Origin: Pseudomonas pseudonitroreducens
GTDB lineage: Bacteria > Pseudomonadota > Gammaproteobacteria > Pseudomonadales > Pseudomonadaceae
NCBI RefSeq assembly: GCF_021603645.1
Contig: NZ_BQHJ01000001.1
Location: 248,001-312,000 of the forward strand
DNA length: 64,000 bases
Direction of reading: 5' to 3'
In this document: positions 26,650 through 35,449 of the stretch, one piece after another
How positions within the stretch are numbered: position 1 is the stretch's first letter
Layout: each line of letters opens with the position of its first letter
The notes under the pieces: generated by a model
Told to the model about the DNA's origin: nothing
The model's database searches: none
The model's input: only the letters and a program-made list of their open reading frames with translations
Position numbers and translations under genes: made by a program

Positions 26650-27717
26650 TCAGGGCGAATAGGTCGTTCGGTTGCGGCCATTGTGCTTGGAGCTGTAGAG
26701 CGCCTTGTCGGCCTTGATCAGTGCTTCGCTGAGACTGCCCTCCAGGCTCAGATGGGCGAGACCCAGGCTGATGGTCACGCTGGGGTGGCCAGGCAGGTCG
26801 GCAGTGGCCTGGCGCAGCTGTTCGACTCGCGCCTGCGCCTGGTCGGTGCTCAGGCCCCAGAGATAGAGGCCGAACTCCTCGCCGCCGAGCCGGGCGAACT
26901 CGAAGTCGCCCATTTGCTGCTTGATCGCCAGTGCGACGCGAGTCAGCACTTCATCGCCGATGTCATGCCCGTAGGTGTCGTTGACTCGCTTGAAATGGTC
27001 GATGTCGATCATTGCCAGGTAGCGCTGTTCGCCGTCTTCCTCCAGGCGCTTGCCCACCCGTGCCATGAATGAGCGCCGATTGGGAATGCCGGTCAGGGTA
27101 TCGATGTAGGCCTGGTCCAGCAGCAGGCGGGCCATGGCGTAGTTGTGCAGCTTGGCCTGGCTGAGGTGGTGGAAGATGTACACCGTGAGCGCGCTGATGA
27201 AGATCGGATAACAGATCAGCATGCTGTGCCGCACATTGAACTCGGGCACGTTTCCGAGGAACGGGTTGAGCAGCACCCAGGTGATGGCCAGTACCGCGTA
27301 GAAGGCCGGGCGGTTCAACGGTAGTACCGTCGCGCTGTAGAGCACGGTGGAGGCGCAGATCACCAGCCAGGCCTGGCGGACGTCGCTGGGTATGCCTTCG
27401 ATCAGCAGGCGCGCTCCCCAGGTGAAGGTCACCACGAAGGCGAAGTTGATCAGGTAGAAGTGCAGCGCGCGGCGGGCCACGGCGGTGAGGGCGAAAAGGA
27501 TGACGAAGGCGGCGAGGAACAGCAGCGAGATGTAGCTGAAACCCTGGCCGGTCTGGAAGCTGACGATCAGGTCGAAGAGAAGCCAGATGCCGATGCTGAC
27601 GCCGAATACCAGCAGGCTGAAGCCTTTCAATCGCTCGAAATCATGTTGCAGGAACTCGGCGCGCAGTTCGGGTGAAACGTGCTGTTTCACGACTTCCGAT
27701 TCGATGGTCTTGAACAT
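26650..27717 (-). CDS. Membrane diguanylate cyclase, last gene of the exopolysaccharide operon
   Basis: 355 residues. Six membrane helices fill residues 32-185, with no large periplasmic domain, so the sensor is probably the membrane part itself. The GGDEF domain follows: DTLTGIPNRRSF near 206, metal aspartates in MIDIDHFKRVNDTYGHDIGD, and an active GGEEF at 278-282. The product-inhibition site RxxD is absent: the aligned position has QQMGDF. It should therefore make c-di-GMP without that feedback. It lies 96 bases after the DUF4434 gene on the same strand and is likely cotranscribed, giving the c-di-GMP that NfrB's MshEN-type domains need. In E. coli the matching cyclase (DgcJ) is encoded elsewhere. 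Confidence 0.88.
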   Translation of the reverse strand: MFKTIESEVVKQHVSPELRAEFLQHDFERLKGFSLLVFGVSIGIWLLFDLIVSFQTGQGFSYISLLFLAAFVILFALTAVARRALHFYLINFAFVVTFTWGARLLIEGIPSDVRQAWLVICASTVLYSATVLPLNRPAFYAVLAITWVLLNPFLGNVPEFNVRHSMLICYPIFISALTVYIFHHLSQAKLHNYAMARLLLDQAYIDTLTGIPNRRSFMARVGKRLEEDGEQRYLAMIDIDHFKRVNDTYGHDIGDEVLTRVALAIKQQMGDFEFARLGGEEFGLYLWGLSTDQAQARVEQLRQATADLPGHPSVTISLGLAHLSLEGSLSEALIKADKALYSSKHNGRNRTTYSP

Positions 27718-27813
27718 GAACGGTCCTGTACGGGTGCGGGATCGCTCGCGCGAGCATAGACGAACTCGGTTGCCCCCGCGCGGTCTCCGGCAGCTCGCGC
27801 GCAGGGGCGGGTC

Positions 27814-28689
27814 TCAGGGGTGCAGGGCAGTGCCGGCTCGGGCCCGCTGGTTGTCCAGCAGGGGGGTTCCCCAGGGCCGATAGCGCACTTCGAAGACGGC
27901 ACTGGCGTGACAGCCAGTGGAGGCGCTGGACGGTGCGGCAGGCTCGGCGCGGAAGGTCTGGCCGGTGGCACTGGTCTGGCGGAAGGCTTCGCGGACGATG
28001 CCGACCGGGCAGGGCAGGGCGGCAGCGTAAGCCTGGCGCACGCGCTCGGGCAGCGCGCCGGTGCCGGCGCCGTCCTGCCACCAGACCTGCACGCCCAGCC
28101 CGGCGATCTGTCCCAGCCAGTCGCCATACACCTGCGGCGCCAGCTTGCCACCGGAGAACGCGCTCAATTGCAGCGGGGCCTTCAACTGGCCGGCGAAGTC
28201 CTTGAGCTGGCGTTGCAGTACCTGGCGACGTTCGACTGCCTGGAAGTGCCAGTCGTCCAGCTCCATTGGCAGGTACCAGGCGGCGACCGGCAGCTTCCAC
28301 TGCTGGTCCAGCTGCCGCTGCTGCGCCAGGGAGCGCCCCAGTTGATGTTGCCAGTAGGCCTCCAGGCCGGGAGCGTCCAGTTCGCTCTGGCGCTGGTAGT
28401 AGGCCGGGTCCATGTACAGGCCCAATACCAGTTGCAGGCCGTTGTCGTGGGCGCTTTTCAGCGAGCGTGCGAGCCAGCCGCTGGCGCCGCCGAAGTCGGA
28501 GTCGCCATAGGCGGTCCATTGCACGATCAGGGTCTTCGCGCCCTGGGCCGCGCTGGCGCGCCAGATCTGCTGCCACTGCGCGTCGCTGAGGGAGGCGTCG
28601 ACATTCAGTGGCTGATAGAACAGGCGGTCGTCGGCCTGTGCCGCAAGCGTGGAGAAGAGCAGGGCGAGGGTGATCAGCAGCCGGCGCAT
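27814..28689 (-). CDS. DUF4434 periplasmic protein, YbcH-like
   Basis: 291 residues with a signal peptide (MRRLLITLALLFSTLAAQA). The body is a predicted TIM-barrel of glycoside-hydrolase style: FYQPLNVDASLSDAQWQQIW, AKTLIVQWTAYGDSDFG, LQLVLGLYMDP, AAWYLPMELDDWHF and LGVQVWWQDG. The E in PMELDD and the D in WWQDG are candidate catalytic acids. In E. coli ybcH, a gene of this family, lies directly after nfrA as here. It may trim the N-acetylmannosamine polymer in the periplasm. The start shares one base with the nfrA stop. Naming by synteny and family; activity not shown. Confidence 0.8.
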   Translation of the reverse strand: MRRLLITLALLFSTLAAQADDRLFYQPLNVDASLSDAQWQQIWRASAAQGAKTLIVQWTAYGDSDFGGASGWLARSLKSAHDNGLQLVLGLYMDPAYYQRQSELDAPGLEAYWQHQLGRSLAQQRQLDQQWKLPVAAWYLPMELDDWHFQAVERRQVLQRQLKDFAGQLKAPLQLSAFSGGKLAPQVYGDWLGQIAGLGVQVWWQDGAGTGALPERVRQAYAAALPCPVGIVREAFRQTSATGQTFRAEPAAPSSASTGCHASAVFEVRYRPWGTPLLDNQRARAGTALHP

Positions 28690-31600
28690 CAGAAGTTCAC
28701 CTCGAGTCCCACCAGCCAGCCGTTGGCCTTTTCATAGAGATTGCCCGCCATGCCCAACTGGTACTCGGTGCGCACGGTGACGTGGGCGCGGTAGGCGTTG
28801 TAGCGGTCCTCGCCATACCAGTACTGCCAGCGCAGGCCGACGCCGCTGCGCAGGTCCTGGCGCCAGTCGTTGCTCGGGTCCTGCGCGGAGAACTCGGCAA
28901 AACCGTACGGCATGATGGTTTGCGGCGAGTCCACCGGCAGCTTCCAGGTGTGCCCTTGCTGGTAGCGCGAGACCCACTGGTGATCGCCAGCGTGAGTCCA
29001 CCAGGCGAAGTCGGTGTAGAGAAAACGTTCGTCCCAGTCGCTCTCGTCCACGCGCCAGTCGTTGCGGTACTCGCCCTGGTCGAGGAATGAGGCGGTGGCG
29101 CGCAGCAGGAAGTCGGTGGAGGTCTGGCCGTACTTGTCGCGCTGGCGGATGTAGCGCTCGAACTTCTCGGGTGTGCCGATCTCGTGCAAGCGGATGCCGT
29201 CGAAGGCGTAGTCGGCATCGCCGTCGTCCTTCACCGTGTTCTGCTTGTACAGCTCGCTGTAGAGGTTGAGGTTGTAGTCGCCGAAAGGCTTGTAGCGCAG
29301 GCCGAAACCGGCGGCGAGGGTCTGGGTGTACTTCTTGCGTCCCTCGTTGCCGGCGATTGCCCGGCCATACACCGAGAGGGTGCTGCCGTTGCGGGTCGGT
29401 TCCTCGCCCAGGGCGTGGTCCCAGATGAAGGTCTGCAGGTTCTGCGATTGTGCGCGGCGGCGGTTGCCGGTCTGGGTGTCGCCATTGAGGATCGGCACCG
29501 TGGTGACGCCGGCGGGCGACCAGGTGCTGGCGATGGTCAGGTTGTCGCGCTGGGACAGCGTCTGGTGCGCGCGGCGCTGGCGGTAGCGGCGGGCTTCGAG
29601 GCTGCCGTAGTCGTCGTCGGCGGCGACGGGCTCCTGTTCCAGGTCGATCACCCGGCGCAGCTCGCGGCGGGCGGCGAAGCTGTCCTCGGCCTCGTCGTAG
29701 CGCCAGGCGAGGGTTTCGCCCAGGCGGAAGTCCTCGGGGTAGTCGCGGGTGGCGCGTTCCAGGTAGGGGATCGCGCTGCGCCGCTCTTCCGGCGTGTCGG
29801 TGCCGGCCAGGCGCATGCCGTAGTCGGCGCGGAAACGCGGGTTATTCGGTTCTCGACGTACTGCCTCCGCCAGCCAGAGCTTGCTCTGTTGCTTGTCGCC
29901 GGCTTTCTGTGCGCTGCCCGCGGCATTATAGAAATGCTGGCCGTTGGGTTCGTGCTGCAGGGCCTCGCGGTGCCGGGAAAGCGCTTCGGGGTAATCCCCG
30001 CGAGCATCGGCGATGTTCGCGCCCAGCGCCCAGTCGTCGGCGCTGTTTTTCTTCGACTGCTGCCAGAAGTGTTCGGCAGCGGCGTTATCTCCGGTGACCA
30101 GGGCGGCGCGGCTGGCGGTCAGGCGCGCGTTGTCGTTGAGTTCGCTGGCCGGCAGCGCCTGGAAGATGCGCAGTGCACCTGCCGGATCGCCGGCAGCTTC
30201 CAGTGCGTAGGCCAGTGGCAGCTGGCTTTGCTTGTCGCCATGGGCGATCGCGGCCTGGTAGTAGACCACCGCTTCACCGGGGCGTGCGGGCATGGCACAG
30301 CGGCCGAGGGCGCGCAGTTCGCCGGGGGTATTGGAATCCGGGCTCAGGTAGCGTTGCAGTGCGTCGCAGCGCCCGGCTTCGGCCAGGCGCCCGAGCAGGT
30401 AGCCGCGCGAGACGGGGTCGGCCTTGGGCAGCAGGGCTTCGATACGGGCAACGTCCAGCGGCGTATCGCTGCGTGCGTGGATGCCGGCGAGACGCTGCAG
30501 CAGCGTTGGCGGCAGGTTGCCGCCGCGGCGGTCGTAGGCGCTTTCCAGCAACTGCTTGGCGCGCTCGGTGCGCCCGGCGTTGAGGGCGAGATAGCTGGCC
30601 TGGTCGAGCGCCTTGAGGTCGCCGGTCTGGCGGTAGCGCTGTTCCCACAGCGCGGCCGCTTCGCCGGTGCGGCCACGGGCCTGCAGCAGCTCGGCGCGCT
30701 GGCGCACGGTATCGGGTTTCTGCGGCTGGCGTGAGAGCCAGGCCAGCGCCAGGTCGGTACGGCCCTGGCGGCGCCAGCTGTCCACCAGTTGGTCGCGCCG
30801 GGCGGTGTCCCAGGGTTCGGGCAGCCGGGTGTTTTCCAGCAGCTCGGTAGCCTCCAGACGTTGCGCCAATACCAGCCAGGTCTTCGGATCGTCAGCCGGC
30901 TTGCATTGCTGCAGCTTTGCCAGCGCTGCGGCCTGGTCATGGCGTGACAGCCACTCGGTGGTTTCCAGGCAGGGACGGTTCTGCGCGTCACTGAGCTTTT
31001 CCACCAGCGCGGCGTCGCTGCTGTCGCGTGCGACCTCCAGCAATTGCGCCTGCCGCGTCGGGTCGTTGCGATCCTGCGCGGGCAGGGTCAGCAGCCAGCG
31101 CTTGGCCACTTCTGTCTGCTCGACGGCAATCGCGCGATCGATGATTGCCAGCCGCGCCTTGCGTGCCGAGTCGGGGTCCGGTGCCTGTTGCAGCAGTTGT
31201 TCCAGCGGCTTCTCTTCCAGGCGCTGGGCATAGGCGTTGGCCAGCCGGTTCCAGTCCACGGTGGAGAGCTGGTGGGCGGCGGCCAGCGGTGCCAACTGGG
31301 CGATGGTGGTATCCCAGTCGCGCAGCTGCTCGGCCCAGTTCGCCCGCGCCTCGCGCAGTACACGGCCGTCACTGCCCGGCGGCACGGTGCCGAGCCATTC
31401 CAGCGCCTTGGCCGCGCCCTGGGTCTGGCCGAGCTTGAGGCTGTAGGCCTGCCACAGGCGCACACGCTCGTTGGCATCGGCATGGGCCAGCCACTGGTTG
31501 ACCTGGGCTTCGGGCGGCGGGCCATTCTCGATCAGGTCCAGGCGCAGATTGGTCAGCGCTTCGGCGCCGGCATCGGTACCCGCAAGGGCCTGGGCTTCCT

Positions 31601-31871
31601 TCTCGGCATCGGCGAAGCGCTGTTGCTTGGCCAGGGACTGGATCAGCAGGGAGCGTGCCTCGGTATTGTTCGGCACGCGGTCGAGCAAGTGGCGCATCAG
31701 CCGTTCGACTTCCGCCCAGTTGTTCTTTTTCGCTTCCTTGTAGCCCTTGTCCAGGTAGGGGAAGCTGCGGAAGCGCTGGAACTCCGTGAGCTGGTCATCG
31801 GCGGCTTGCGCCAGCGGTGCGGCGATGCTCGCCAGGATCAGGCCATAAAGCAGGGGTTGTTGCGGTTTCAC
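28689..31871 (-). CDS. nfrA: Outer-membrane exopolysaccharide exporter, NfrA-like (phage N4 adsorption protein A)
   Basis: 1060 residues, signal peptide to about residue 23 (LILASIAAPLAQA). Residues 30-780 are tandem helical repeats of TPR type (for example YKEAKKNNWAEVERLMRHLL, ARGDYPEALSRHREALQHEP). The last 260 residues form a predicted beta barrel ending in GLEVNF with terminal Phe, the outer-membrane insertion signal; TNLQ-type strands such as TLSVYGRAIAGNEGRK and LRYKPFGDYNLNLYSELYK can be seen. This is the plan of NfrA, BcsC and PgaA exporters. It overlaps nfrB by 4 bases. It probably secretes the polymer made by NfrB and could act as a phage receptor. Confidence 0.88.
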   Translation of the reverse strand: MKPQQPLLYGLILASIAAPLAQAADDQLTEFQRFRSFPYLDKGYKEAKKNNWAEVERLMRHLLDRVPNNTEARSLLIQSLAKQQRFADAEKEAQALAGTDAGAEALTNLRLDLIENGPPPEAQVNQWLAHADANERVRLWQAYSLKLGQTQGAAKALEWLGTVPPGSDGRVLREARANWAEQLRDWDTTIAQLAPLAAAHQLSTVDWNRLANAYAQRLEEKPLEQLLQQAPDPDSARKARLAIIDRAIAVEQTEVAKRWLLTLPAQDRNDPTRQAQLLEVARDSSDAALVEKLSDAQNRPCLETTEWLSRHDQAAALAKLQQCKPADDPKTWLVLAQRLEATELLENTRLPEPWDTARRDQLVDSWRRQGRTDLALAWLSRQPQKPDTVRQRAELLQARGRTGEAAALWEQRYRQTGDLKALDQASYLALNAGRTERAKQLLESAYDRRGGNLPPTLLQRLAGIHARSDTPLDVARIEALLPKADPVSRGYLLGRLAEAGRCDALQRYLSPDSNTPGELRALGRCAMPARPGEAVVYYQAAIAHGDKQSQLPLAYALEAAGDPAGALRIFQALPASELNDNARLTASRAALVTGDNAAAEHFWQQSKKNSADDWALGANIADARGDYPEALSRHREALQHEPNGQHFYNAAGSAQKAGDKQQSKLWLAEAVRREPNNPRFRADYGMRLAGTDTPEERRSAIPYLERATRDYPEDFRLGETLAWRYDEAEDSFAARRELRRVIDLEQEPVAADDDYGSLEARRYRQRRAHQTLSQRDNLTIASTWSPAGVTTVPILNGDTQTGNRRRAQSQNLQTFIWDHALGEEPTRNGSTLSVYGRAIAGNEGRKKYTQTLAAGFGLRYKPFGDYNLNLYSELYKQNTVKDDGDADYAFDGIRLHEIGTPEKFERYIRQRDKYGQTSTDFLLRATASFLDQGEYRNDWRVDESDWDERFLYTDFAWWTHAGDHQWVSRYQQGHTWKLPVDSPQTIMPYGFAEFSAQDPSNDWRQDLRSGVGLRWQYWYGEDRYNAYRAHVTVRTEYQLGMAGNLYEKANGWLVGLEVNF

Positions 31872-34042
31872 ACGGCCTCCCGGGCGATGCGATAGGCCTC
31901 GTGCTGTTCGCTGGCCTGTTCCTTGAGCGCTTCCTCGAGCACCTGCTGGGTGATGATGCCTCGCTTGATCAGGTGTTCGCCGAGCGAGTCCTGCTCGGGG
32001 TCGAAGTCGATCAGGGCCTGGTTGAACAGGCTGGGCGGCACCATCCCGCGTACCTGCAGCAGGGTGCCGAACATCACCACGTGGCCACAGAGGCGCTCCA
32101 TCAGGGCTTCATCGCCATTGCGCTGACGGAGCACGTCGACGATGGCGCGGGTTTCCTCGCTCTGGTGGCGCCCGCCGTACCAGTGGCGCAGGCCGAGGGT
32201 GACTCGTCCCTGCGGGGCCAGGCGTCCGCGCACCGGGCGCTTGAGGTGGCGGCTGATGGCACCGAGCGAGACCTGGCTGATCTGCTGTTCGCTGGCCAGC
32301 ACCAGGGTGTCGCCATCCACGGCCACCGGCAGCACGGCATAACGCAGCGCCAGCTTGCGCGGCAGCGCTTCGATCAGCTTCGCATCGAGAGTGAAGGGGT
32401 TGAGCGGTGCCCATTCCTCGCCCAGTTCCTCGGCCAGGGTTTCCACCAGTTGTGTGCTGGTGATCAGCTCGCGCAGCAGCAGTTCGCGGCCCAGGCGCCG
32501 GCGCACCGGGCTGGTCAGTGCCGACTGCAGCTGTTCTTCGGTGATCAGGCCCTTTTCCTTCAGGCGCTGCCCCAGTGGTGTGCGCTGCGGGCCGGCGAGG
32601 GCGGGGAATTCGTGGGTGGTCTTGTCCCAGGCGACGCGGCGCGAGTCGCCCATTTCCATCACCTGCTTGAGCGCGCGCAGGTTGGCGAAGAAGTTGACGA
32701 AGTTGCTCCACATCATCCGCGGCGCCGACAGCAGGCCCTCGAAGATGCCGTAGAAACGGGTGACGAACCAGAAACGCTGGAACAGCCGGTTGAGCAGCAT
32801 CAGGCCGTTGAGGAACAGCAGCACCACCAGCAACTGGCTGCCTTCCAGGATCGACGGGAAGCGCCAGGCGTTGGGCGACAGCGTGGTGATCAGCCACATG
32901 GTGATCAGCACCAGGAACAGCAGGTTGACCAGGAAGCTCAGCAAATAGGCGATCAGCCCCCGGCGGTCGCGCCAGAGGAAGTAGTTGAGCATGCCCTTGC
33001 TGCTCCAGCCCAGGTTGCGCGTGCCCTGGAAGACGATCCCGGTGATCCACCGGGACTTCTGCCGGATGGCGTGCTGCCAGGTGCGCGGGAAGTGTTCGCG
33101 CACACAGATGACCTGGGAGAAGCGCCGGTCCATGCCCGGTACCCAGGTGCTTTTCAGGGCCAGTTGCGGGTCGGTGATGGAGTAGCGGGCGAAGATGCAC
33201 TTCATGCCCTTCTGCTTGAGGCGGAAGCCGATGTCGTAGTCCTCGGTGAGACTCTGCACATCGAAGGCGATGCCATCGCCGTCTTCCAGCAGCGCGGCGA
33301 TCGCGCGGCGGCTGAAGCAGGTGCCGACGCCGGCGCTGGGCACCTGGCCGGTCAGCGCCTCGCGCACCGGCACGTCCTTGCCGTGGTTCTCGGCGAACTC
33401 GTCGACGTAGTGGCCGGCGGTGAAGCCGGTCCACTCCGGGGCGTAGGGGTAGACCGGAATCTGGATCAGGTCCTTGGCCGGCAGCAGGTAGTTGAACAGG
33501 CGCAGTTCCAGCGGCGAGATGACGTCTTCGGCGTCGTGCAGGATGAAGCCGGAGAACTCGATCCTGGCGTCGGCTTCGAAGCGCAGGATGGCGTCGATGA
33601 TGTTGTTCAGGCAGTCGGCCTTGCTGGTGGGGCCGGGGCGCGCGCAGACCACCTTGTGCACGTTGGGGTAGTGCAGGCACACCGCGTCCACGTCCGCCTG
33701 GGTCTGCGGATCGTTGGGGTAGGTGCCGACGAAGATCTGGTAGTTCTCGTAGTCCAGCGTCGAGGCGGCCAGGCGCGCCATCTCGCCGACCACGCCGACC
33801 TCGTTCCAGGCCGGCACCATGATCGCCAGCGGCTTCTCCGCTGCGGCGAAGAGGCGCTCTTCGTCGGCCCGGTCGAAGCGGTTGTAGATGCGGAAGCGTC
33901 GCACCAGCACCCGCCCCCAGTACACCAGGTCGATGAACAGGTCATCCAGGCCGAGCAGGAACATCAGCGCGGCCAGGACGATCGCCAGGTACTTCAGGGC
34001 ATACAGAACGTAAGTGAGGATATCGACCAGTTCGAGGCTCAT
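31868..34042 (-). CDS. nfrB: c-di-GMP-responsive glycan synthase, NfrB-like (phage N4 adsorption protein B)
   Basis: 724 residues. One membrane helix at 8-30; family 2 glycosyltransferase at about 70-335 with PAWNE (77-81), DAED (170-173), TEDYD (266-270) and QKSRW (328-332, the QxxRW motif of processive synthases); membrane helices at 365-430. From 485 a MshEN-type (GspE N-terminal) domain follows, with LGQRLKEKGLITEEQLQSAL (490-509) and LGRELLLRELITSTQLVETL (517-536). A second pair of the same motif closes the protein (658-680 and 687-709, LGEHLIKRGIITQQVLEEAL). E. coli NfrB uses UDP-N-acetylmannosamine and binds c-di-GMP through this domain. Inner membrane. Coupled to both neighbours by 4-base overlaps. 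Confidence 0.92.
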   Translation of the reverse strand: MSLELVDILTYVLYALKYLAIVLAALMFLLGLDDLFIDLVYWGRVLVRRFRIYNRFDRADEERLFAAAEKPLAIMVPAWNEVGVVGEMARLAASTLDYENYQIFVGTYPNDPQTQADVDAVCLHYPNVHKVVCARPGPTSKADCLNNIIDAILRFEADARIEFSGFILHDAEDVISPLELRLFNYLLPAKDLIQIPVYPYAPEWTGFTAGHYVDEFAENHGKDVPVREALTGQVPSAGVGTCFSRRAIAALLEDGDGIAFDVQSLTEDYDIGFRLKQKGMKCIFARYSITDPQLALKSTWVPGMDRRFSQVICVREHFPRTWQHAIRQKSRWITGIVFQGTRNLGWSSKGMLNYFLWRDRRGLIAYLLSFLVNLLFLVLITMWLITTLSPNAWRFPSILEGSQLLVVLLFLNGLMLLNRLFQRFWFVTRFYGIFEGLLSAPRMMWSNFVNFFANLRALKQVMEMGDSRRVAWDKTTHEFPALAGPQRTPLGQRLKEKGLITEEQLQSALTSPVRRRLGRELLLRELITSTQLVETLAEELGEEWAPLNPFTLDAKLIEALPRKLALRYAVLPVAVDGDTLVLASEQQISQVSLGAISRHLKRPVRGRLAPQGRVTLGLRHWYGGRHQSEETRAIVDVLRQRNGDEALMERLCGHVVMFGTLLQVRGMVPPSLFNQALIDFDPEQDSLGEHLIKRGIITQQVLEEALKEQASEQHEAYRIAREAV

Positions 34043-35193
34043 TCGAACTCGCTTGGCGTGCGTGATTCACCGAACCAGGACAGCAGCCGGGCGACGATCT
34101 TCTCGCTGGCGTGGCCGTCGCCGTAGGGGCTGAAGACCCGGCTCATCTGTTCGTAGACTTCCTCGTCGCGCAGCAGGTGGCTGGCTTCGCTGACGATGCG
34201 CCCGGTGTTGGTGCCCACCAGCACCACGGTGCCGCCTTCCAGCACAGCGGGGCGCTCGGTGACGCGGCGCAGCACCAGCAGCGGTTTGCCCAGTGCCGGG
34301 GCTTCTTCCTGGATGCCGCCCGAGTCGGTGAGGATGAAATAGGCACGGTCCATCAGCCAGACGAAGTGCTGGTAGTCCTGCGGGGCGATTAGGTGGATGT
34401 TCGGCTTGTCCGAGAGCAGGCCGTAGACGGCGTTCTGCACCTGCGGGTTGAGGTGCACGGGGTAGACGAAGTCGACATCGGGGAAGCGTTGGCCAAGCTC
34501 GGCCAGGGCCAGGCAGATGCGTTCGAAACCCTTGCCGAAGTTCTCCCGGCGGTGGCCGGTGATCAGCACCACGCGGCGGTCGCCGGTGAACCTGGCCAGG
34601 GGAGAATCGGCAGCGGGTGTCCAGTTGGTCTCGCGCAGGTGTTCGCGCATCCACAGCAGGGCGTCGATCACCGTGTTGCCGGTGACCTCGATCTGGTCGA
34701 TGTTCACCCCTTCGCGCAGCAGGTTGTCGCGCGAGGCCTTGGTCGGCGGGAAGTGCAGGTCGGCGATCACCGCGGTGAGGCGGCGGTTGGCTTCTTCCGG
34801 CCAGGGCTGGTGGATGTTGCCGGTGCGCAGCCCGGCCTCGACGTGGCCCACCGGGATCTGCCGGTGGAAGGCGGTGAGGGCGGCGATGAAGCTGGTGGTG
34901 GTATCGCCATGCACCAGCACGATGTCCGGGCGATGGCGGTCGTAGCTGTCGTCCAGCTTGCCCATCATCTGCAGGGACAGGCTGTTCAGCGTCTGGCCCT
35001 GGGTCATGACGTCGAGGTCCTCGTCGACCTCCAGTTCGAAGGAGTCCAGCACTTGCTGTAGCATCTCGCGATGCTGGCCGGTGGAGCAGATGCGCAGTTC
35101 GATTTCCGGGGTACGGCGGAGGACGCGGGCGAGGGGGGCCATCTTGATGGCTTCCGGACGGGTACCGAAAACCATGGTGACTTTGTACTTCAT
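34039..35193 (-). CDS. wecB: UDP-N-acetylglucosamine 2-epimerase
   Basis: 384 residues from ATG 35193, which has AAGGAG 8 bases upstream; an in-frame ATG at 35298 lacks one. It makes UDP-ManNAc from UDP-GlcNAc. Seen: VFGTRPEAIKMAPL at the start, STGQHREML, LVHGDTTTSF, HVEAGLRTGN, TGHRRENFGKGFERI, and TDSGGIQEEAPALGKPLLVL, all family blocks. It is the first gene of the operon and overlaps nfrB by 4 bases. In enteric bacteria wecB serves enterobacterial common antigen; here the dedicated copy next to nfrB points to UDP-ManNAc supply for that synthase. Confidence 0.95.
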   Translation of the reverse strand: MKYKVTMVFGTRPEAIKMAPLARVLRRTPEIELRICSTGQHREMLQQVLDSFELEVDEDLDVMTQGQTLNSLSLQMMGKLDDSYDRHRPDIVLVHGDTTTSFIAALTAFHRQIPVGHVEAGLRTGNIHQPWPEEANRRLTAVIADLHFPPTKASRDNLLREGVNIDQIEVTGNTVIDALLWMREHLRETNWTPAADSPLARFTGDRRVVLITGHRRENFGKGFERICLALAELGQRFPDVDFVYPVHLNPQVQNAVYGLLSDKPNIHLIAPQDYQHFVWLMDRAYFILTDSGGIQEEAPALGKPLLVLRRVTERPAVLEGGTVVLVGTNTGRIVSEASHLLRDEEVYEQMSRVFSPYGDGHASEKIVARLLSWFGESRTPSEFE

Positions 35194-35449
35194 CAATTGC
35201 TCCTTGGGCGCACCCTTGTGGGGCCGCCTTCGGTTTTCCGTGTGGGGATTTTTCCAAGGGCAATGAAAGTCGCTCAAGTCCAGGCTGTCCAGCGACAATG
35301 GGTGTTGCCAGTGATACAGGTCAGGTACATTGACCTTTTTGGGTGTTCTCTTTCCTGGCTGCAGGCCGCGTTGTCAGTGGGCTGGCGCCGGTTTGCCGGC
35401 AGCGTCGAGAAAAACTGTTGATGAATTTTTCGAAAAGGCGGATTGGTCG

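Noticed and set aside
31817-34126. 769-codon open frame on the plus strand
   Set aside because: It is antisense to nfrB over its whole length, Gln/His/Val-rich as expected for reverse frames of G/C-rich genes, and has no domain or ribosome site.
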